Assembly (NCBI RefSeq): GCF_003025035.1
Contig: NZ_PYJN01000018.1
Span: 239,956-303,955 of the forward strand
DNA: 64,000 bases
Source: Rhizobium sp. SEMIA4064
Lineage (GTDB): Bacteria > Pseudomonadota > Alphaproteobacteria > Rhizobiales > Rhizobiaceae
Reading direction: 5' to 3'
The translations under genes were made by a program, and so were the position numbers. Under the pieces are notes generated by a model that saw only the letters and a list, made by a program, of their open reading frames with translations, made no database searches and was not told where the DNA came from. Shown here piece by piece: positions 63,926 to 64,000 of the stretch. Position 1 is the stretch's first letter, and each line of letters starts with the position of its first letter.

Positions 63926-64000
63926 TCAACGATATCCATACCTTGCTAGCCGTCTGGTGATGAGACGAATGTGGGCGATCATGATCCACGCTTCGGCTGA
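63926..64000 (-). CDS. Transposase C-terminus, IS5-like (cut by window edge)
   Basis: Only the last 24 codons are present (…AEAWIMIAHIRLITRRLARYGYR then stop). The WIMIAHIRLxxRRL ending is typical of IS5-group transposases. It shows that an insertion sequence abuts the island here and may have replaced or displaced the integrase gene. The element's terminal repeat was not identified; 63845-63925 otherwise shows nothing. Confidence 0.6.
   Translation of the reverse strand, partial: SAEAWIMIAHIRLITRRLARYGYR

Larger units (their letters stand above)
20992..64000. mobile_element. Accessory island behind tRNA-Arg, containing a prophage (right end outside window)
   Basis: Everything after the tRNA is accessory in character: an AT-rich dNTPase operon, orphan genes, a prophage, a membrane protein and an insertion sequence. 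The tRNA 3' end is intact and would be the left attachment site. I could not find a direct repeat of it before base 64000 and no integrase is visible, so the right boundary is unknown. The prophage could also have inserted separately into an older island. Confidence 0.6.

Noticed and set aside
1..64000. CRISPR arrays, rRNA genes, retron or diversity-generating elements
   Set aside because: No regularly spaced repeats, rRNA sequence or reverse transcriptase motif seen.
20915..64000. Second copy of the tRNA-Arg 3' end as the right attachment site
   Set aside because: Scanned by eye for the T-arm and acceptor sequence; none found inside the window.

Overview
The window reads as a rhizobial chromosome or large replicon (Rhizobium/Agrobacterium group). 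The reasons are a chvE-gguA-gguB-gguC operon with a divergent gbpR-like LysR gene, an idhA/iolG-type inositol dehydrogenase, a xylFHG transporter with a divergent ROK repressor, and a degraded copy of the short intergenic repeat common in Rhizobiales. No species can be named from the sequence alone.

Region 1 (1-20.8 kb) is sugar metabolism. On the minus strand, chvE-gguA-gguB-gguC is followed by an aldehyde dehydrogenase and an IlvD/Edd-type L-arabonate dehydratase cut by the window edge. Together they can import an aldose and carry L-arabonate to 2-oxoglutarate by the non-phosphorylative route. Next come a J-domain-like protein, a small membrane protein, an inositol dehydrogenase behind a GGAA-N6-TTCC site, a DUF4304 gene flanked by inverted repeats, and a periplasmic CRTAC1 / di-haem protein pair. 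The region ends with the ROK repressor / xylFHG locus, which has a perfect 19-bp palindromic operator, and a strong terminator.

Region 2 (20.9-25.6 kb) starts with tRNA-Arg(CCG), a typical integration site. Behind it is accessory DNA: a two-gene operon (62-aa protein plus a dGTPase-family HD hydrolase) with a 28-bp palindrome at its promoter, an operon with an alphaproteobacterial SOS box that includes an SRAP (YedK/HMCES-like) gene, and small genes including a HEPN-like one.

Region 3 (25.6-62.8 kb) is a nearly complete temperate myovirus-type prophage. A CI(S24)/Cro-type switch with four 21-bp operators lies at 60.4-61.5 kb. A leftward early operon runs through a CII-like gene, a methyltransferase-like gene and a replication-initiator-like gene with candidate iterons inside it, to a phage NusG paralogue. 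The late operon follows: lambda/HK97-style packaging and head genes, a P2-style contractile tail with a -1 frameshift site, then an endolysin-spanin-holin cassette and a strong terminator at 25.57 kb. Several genes that look like later additions (morons) interrupt the late operon: two secreted proteins on the opposite strand, a YaaC-family gene, and a DUF4160/DUF2442-HTH pair. Rightward of CI is a short operon of small genes ending in an excisionase-like protein. No integrase is visible; it may lie beyond the right edge.

Region 4 (62.9-64.0 kb) holds a membrane protein of unknown function and the 3' end of a transposase, probably IS5-like, cut by the window edge.
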